From assembly GCF_001463885.1 (NCBI RefSeq), contig NZ_BBWQ01000005.1, forward strand, positions 62,001-126,000: DNA of 64,000 nucleotides, read 5' to 3'. The stretch comes from Aureimonas altamirensis (GTDB lineage Bacteria; Pseudomonadota; Alphaproteobacteria; Rhizobiales; Rhizobiaceae). Below, piece by piece: positions 61,089 to 64,000 of this stretch. Below the pieces are notes generated by a model. It ran no database searches, was not told where the DNA came from, and saw only the letters and a program-made list of their open reading frames with translations. Position 1 is the first letter of the stretch; each line of letters opens with the position of its first letter. Made by a program: the position numbers and the translations under genes.

Positions 61089-61167
61089 TGCAAGGGTCGC
61101 ACAGCGCGTTTTGCTTTACAAGCAGCGCATACTCGGCATTAACGCGCTTTTGGCGGGGCGAGCGGTC

Positions 61168-62202
61168 ATGACGGTGCGCAGGGCAAGGGCAGGCGAAGCG
61201 GGCAAACCGCCGAGGGTGCGGGATGTCGCCCGGATTGCCGGCGTTTCCACGGCCACGGTCAGCCGTACCCTGTCCAACCCCGCGCTGGTGTCCGAGGCGA
61301 CCCGTCTTACGGTGGAGCAGGCGATCCGCGAGTCGGGCTACACGGTCAATCTGGCCGCGCGCAACTTGCGGCAGAACCGTACCGGCGGTGTCCTGGCGCT
61401 GGTGCCCAGCATCGCCAACCCGTTCTTCTCGCGCATTCTCGCCGGCATCGGCGCAGTGCTGCGGGCGGAGGGACTGAACCTCCTGATCGCCGATACGCGC
61501 GTCATGCCGGACGAAAGGGGAAGGCTGTTCGACCTCGCAAGCCGATCCAGGACCGACGGTCTTATCGTCCTGGACGGCTCCATCCCCCCGGACGTCCTGA
61601 CTGCCGAGGCCGCACCCCCCGTGGTGCAGGCCTGCGAGTGGATCGAAGGGCTGCATGCGCCGAGTGTCAGGGCCGACAATGCTGGCGGCGCGTTCCTTGC
61701 GGTGGCGCATCTGGTGAAACTCGGCCATCGCCGGATCGGCCATCTGGAAGGGCCGCCCGACAACCGGTTGACGCAGGCGCGCACGGAAGGGCTACTGGCT
61801 GGGCTTGCGGCGAGCGGCCTTGCGCTCGATCCGCAATGGAGCCTGAGCGGCAACTTTTCGCTGGAGAGCGGGCGGGCAGCGGCCCACCGGATCGCGGCGA
61901 TGCGCGATCGGCCGACCGCCGTGATCTGCGACAATGACGAGATGGCCTGCGGGTTTATTGCCGAGCTCCAGCGGTTGGGTCTGACCGTGCCGGACGATCT
62001 GTCGGTCGTGGGCTTCGACGATATCGAGTTTGCCGCCCATGTGACGCCCGCATTGACGACCATCCGCCAGCAAAGGGAAGAGATCGGCTCCGCCGCCGCG
62101 CGTCTGATGCTGGATCTGTTGGCCGGACGGGACACGAAGGCCGAGACGATCCTGTCGGTGGAACTCGTCGTCCGTGCCTCCACGGCAGCCATCCGGAGCT
62201 GA
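61168..62202 (+). CDS. LacI-family transcriptional regulator
   Basis: This 344-residue repressor has a LacI helix-turn-helix with hinge (about 12-65: VRDVARIAGVSTATVSRTLS) and a periplasmic-binding-like effector domain. It is placed between the isomerase operon and the importer operon, with matching operators on both sides. The ATG at 61168 (GGGGCGAG upstream) begins close to the HTH; the longer open frame reaches back across the operator. The effector is likely the imported sugar or its first product. Confidence 0.9.
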   Translation: MTVRRARAGEAGKPPRVRDVARIAGVSTATVSRTLSNPALVSEATRLTVEQAIRESGYTVNLAARNLRQNRTGGVLALVPSIANPFFSRILAGIGAVLRAEGLNLLIADTRVMPDERGRLFDLASRSRTDGLIVLDGSIPPDVLTAEAAPPVVQACEWIEGLHAPSVRADNAGGAFLAVAHLVKLGHRRIGHLEGPPDNRLTQARTEGLLAGLAASGLALDPQWSLSGNFSLESGRAAAHRIAAMRDRPTAVICDNDEMACGFIAELQRLGLTVPDDLSVVGFDDIEFAAHVTPALTTIRQQREEIGSAAARLMLDLLAGRDTKAETILSVELVVRASTAAIRS

Positions 62203-62231
62203 TTGCATCGGCCGATGTTATCGATTACATT
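62203..62231 (+). promoter_or_regulatory. Promoter with overlapping LacI-type operator for the sugar-binding gene
   Basis: TTGCAT (62203-62208), 17 bases, TACATT (62226-62231) make a plausible promoter. TGTTATCGATTACA (62216-62229) covers the spacer and -10; it has one mismatch to the LacI consensus and is the near reverse complement of the first operator. A perfect CATCGGCCGATG (62206-62217) overlaps it as well. Confidence 0.65.
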
Positions 62232-62264
62232 TCTACCCTGGGTTGGAGATCTCGGGAGGAAATC

Positions 62265-63281
62265 ATGCTCGGTAAACTGGTCGGCGCGGCCGTATTCGGC
62301 GCGCTCATGGCAGGTGTGGCGCATGCGGAGACATTCCGCATCGGGCTGTCGAACAGCTTCGTCGGTTCGGAATGGCGAACCCAGATGATCGAAGAGGCGC
62401 AGGCTGCCGCGGCGGCCTGGAAGGACAAGGGCGTGGATGTCGAAGTCGTCGTGCAGAGCGGCGATGTCGACGTGCAGGGCCAGATCGGCCATATCCGCAA
62501 CTTCATCAATCAGGGCGTGAACGCCATCATCATCAATCCGGGCAGCCCCACGGCTTTCAGCCCGGTCTTCGCGCAGGCCAAGGCGCGCGATATCCTGGTG
62601 ATCGCAACCGATGCCGAGGTTGCGTCGAAGGACGCCATCTATGTCGGGATCGACCAGAAGGCTTGGGCGGCGCAGTCGGCCGAATGGCTGGCCGAGGCGC
62701 TGGGCGGCAAGGGCAACCTCGTCACCATCAACGGCATTGCCGGCAATCCGGCGAACGAAGCCCGCGTTGCCGGGTATCGCGAAGTCTTCGCGCAGCATCC
62801 CGATATCAAGATCCTGAACGAGGCGAACGCCAACTGGGACCAGGCACAGGGCCAGCAGACGATGCAGAACCTGCTTGCCACCTATCCGGACATCCAGGGC
62901 GTGTGGGTGCAGGACGGAATGGCGGACGGGGCGTGGCGCGCGATCGAGGCCGCGGGCAAGAAGGATTCCATCGCGGCCACCGGCGAGATCCGCAAGGATT
63001 TCATGACCCGCTGGGAAAGCGAGGGGCTCAATTCGGCCGCCTCCGTCAACCCTCCGGGCGTCATGGCCAGCGCACTCAACGTGGCGGTCCTGGCCTTGCA
63101 GGGCAAGGAATTCAAGGATGGCGTCTTCGGTGGCCCGAACGCCAATGCCATCTACATTCCCATTCCCTTCGTCGACAATGACAACCTTGCCGAAAACCTG
63201 AAGGCCGCCGAGGACAAGCCCGGCTACTGGTCGGTTACGGCAACGGTCACTCCGGAAGAAGCAGAGGCCTTCTTCAAGTAG
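62265..63281 (+). CDS. Sugar ABC transporter substrate-binding protein
   Basis: This 338-residue RbsB-type periplasmic protein has a signal peptide (about 1-22, ending AHA-ETF). The mature part reads FRIGLSNSFVGSEWRTQMIE, with IIINPGSPTAF, GNLVTINGIAGNP and GVWVQDGMADG typical of type I binding folds for monosaccharides or polyols. GGGAGG precedes the ATG. It is the first gene of the second importer and is followed by a hairpin and the ATPase. Confidence 0.9.
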   Translation: MLGKLVGAAVFGALMAGVAHAETFRIGLSNSFVGSEWRTQMIEEAQAAAAAWKDKGVDVEVVVQSGDVDVQGQIGHIRNFINQGVNAIIINPGSPTAFSPVFAQAKARDILVIATDAEVASKDAIYVGIDQKAWAAQSAEWLAEALGGKGNLVTINGIAGNPANEARVAGYREVFAQHPDIKILNEANANWDQAQGQQTMQNLLATYPDIQGVWVQDGMADGAWRAIEAAGKKDSIAATGEIRKDFMTRWESEGLNSAASVNPPGVMASALNVAVLALQGKEFKDGVFGGPNANAIYIPIPFVDNDNLAENLKAAEDKPGYWSVTATVTPEEAEAFFK

Positions 63282-63287
63282 GACGCG

Positions 63288-63312
63288 CGGGCCGGGGTCA
63301 TGCCCCGGCCCG
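63288..63312 (+). other. Intercistronic hairpin between binding protein and ATPase
   Basis: A perfect 10-bp stem (63288-63297 with 63303-63312), loop TCATG, no T tract. It is the usual position of an mRNA-stabilising structure that gives binding protein in excess of the ATPase. Confidence 0.5.
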
Positions 63313-63336
63313 ATCCCGTCGCGGCAGGGAGTTTTC

Positions 63337-64000
63337 ATGGCGGCCATACTGGAGGCGACGCACGTCGCCAAATCCTTCGGCGCGGTCAGGGCGCTGGTCA
63401 AGGGTGATCTCGTCGTGCAGCGCGGCGAGATCCACGCTTTGCTTGGCGCCAATGGCTGCGGCAAGAGCACGCTGTGCAAGGTTATCGCAGGTGCGCTTGC
63501 CCCCAGCGGCGGAACGCTTCGCATCGACGGACAGGAGCGCAGCTTCGCCTCGCCGCGCGAGGCCGAGCGCGCCGGCGTGTCGCTGTTCTATCAGGAGCTG
63601 AGCCTCGTTCCGCAACTGTCGGTCGAGAGCAACATCTTCCTCGGGCACGAGCCGCGCCGCTTTGGTTTCGTCGACAGGGCGGCGCTGCGGCGCGAAGCGG
63701 ACCAACTGATCGGCCTCTTTTCCGGCGTGGTCGGCGCCTCGCTGACCCCATCGGCGACGGTTGCGGACCTGTCGCCCGACGAGCGGCAGATCGTGGAAAT
63801 CCTCAAGGTCTTCGCCACCCGGCCAAAGCTGATGATCATGGACGAGGCGACCGCCGCCCTCGATGGACGACAGGCGGCACGGCTGTTCGAGATATTGCGG
63901 GCAAAGCGCGGCGACGGTGTCTCCACCATCATGATTTCGCACCGGCTGGACGAAGTCTTCGCCGTCTGCGACCGCATCACCGTCATGCGCAACGGAGAAA
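63337..64000 (+). CDS. Sugar ABC transporter ATP-binding protein (3' truncated by window edge)
   Basis: This is the start of an RbsA-type ATPase; 221 codons are visible and the frame runs off the window. Motifs in the first domain: Walker A GANGCGKST, signature LSPDERQIVEI (in place of the LSGGQ type), Walker B KLMIMDEATAALD and H-loop MISHRLDE. GGGAG lies 5 bases before the ATG. The permease of this importer should follow. It belongs to the LacI-controlled operon with the binding protein. Confidence 0.93.
   Translation, partial: MAAILEATHVAKSFGAVRALVKGDLVVQRGEIHALLGANGCGKSTLCKVIAGALAPSGGTLRIDGQERSFASPREAERAGVSLFYQELSLVPQLSVESNIFLGHEPRRFGFVDRAALRREADQLIGLFSGVVGASLTPSATVADLSPDERQIVEILKVFATRPKLMIMDEATAALDGRQAARLFEILRAKRGDGVSTIMISHRLDEVFAVCDRITVMRNGE

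Noticed and set aside
61338-63524. A 728-codon minus-strand open frame
   Set aside because: It is antisense to the LacI, binding-protein and ATPase genes and runs through two operator regions; no motif was found.
63760-63795. Degenerate signature (LSPDE) of the second sugar ATPase as a sign of inactivity
   Set aside because: Sugar ATPases of this family often have a relaxed first signature, Walker A, Walker B and the H-loop are intact, and the gene is cut by the window edge.

Overview
The window is 64 kb of GC-rich, densely coding DNA, with many ATGA overlaps and several GTG/TTG starts. The gene content points to an alphaproteobacterium, probably of the order Hyphomicrobiales: an aapQMP general amino-acid importer, the folE-hisI / scaffold / yidD / thrS neighbourhood, a DUF3126 protein, a transglutaminase-like cysteine peptidase, a bifunctional PutA and an NAD-linked fdsGBAD formate dehydrogenase. 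No rRNA, tRNA, insertion sequence, prophage or CRISPR array was recognised. It reads as ordinary chromosome with two sugar-catabolism loci.

Layout. 1-3.1 kb: the end of an aap amino-acid ABC importer. 3.2-13.3 kb: housekeeping and envelope genes (AI-2E transporter, proline-rich OmpA protein, FAD monooxygenase with a zinc-finger protein, hydrolase, cysE, DUF3126, secreted peptidase, rhomboid, CBS protein, patatin). 13.4-22.6 kb: catabolic locus I, a seven-gene minus-strand operon (sugar ABC importer with two permeases fused in one chain, two dehydrogenases, a beta-keto acid cleavage enzyme and an SMP-30 lactonase) facing a GntR regulator across a TTGAT-N5-ATCAA operator. 22.6-31.9 kb: hisI, folE, an Fe-S scaffold protein, yidD, thrS, a YcaQ-type glycosylase, a secreted repeat protein, nitroreductase, flavin reductase, NAD kinase and an esterase. 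32.0-38.3 kb: a LysR regulator and the fdsGBAD formate dehydrogenase with a perfect LysR-type palindrome between them. 38.4-45.9 kb: a lipoprotein, a Crp-family regulator, ilvD, and a P-type ATPase plus universal stress protein downstream of a perfect FNR/FixK box. 46.2-57.0 kb: phospholipase D-type enzyme, putA with an FAD dehydrogenase, and a manC / phosphohexomutase / acyltransferase polysaccharide group. 57.1-64 kb: catabolic locus II (ketose 3-epimerase, ribitol-dehydrogenase-like SDR, Gfo/Idh oxidoreductase, second sugar isomerase, LacI regulator, sugar-binding protein, start of an ABC ATPase) with two matching LacI-type operators.

The best candidate for an undescribed system is locus I. 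Its gene set fits a non-phosphorylative route: imported sugar, then lactone, aldonate, 3-keto-aldonate, and CoA-dependent cleavage by a BKACE enzyme. Locus II looks like pentitol or rare-ketose use. The other noteworthy points are a probable ATT start codon for NAD kinase, an enlarged AapM, a secreted protein built from three divergent beta-rich repeats, and several unassigned palindromes in promoter regions.
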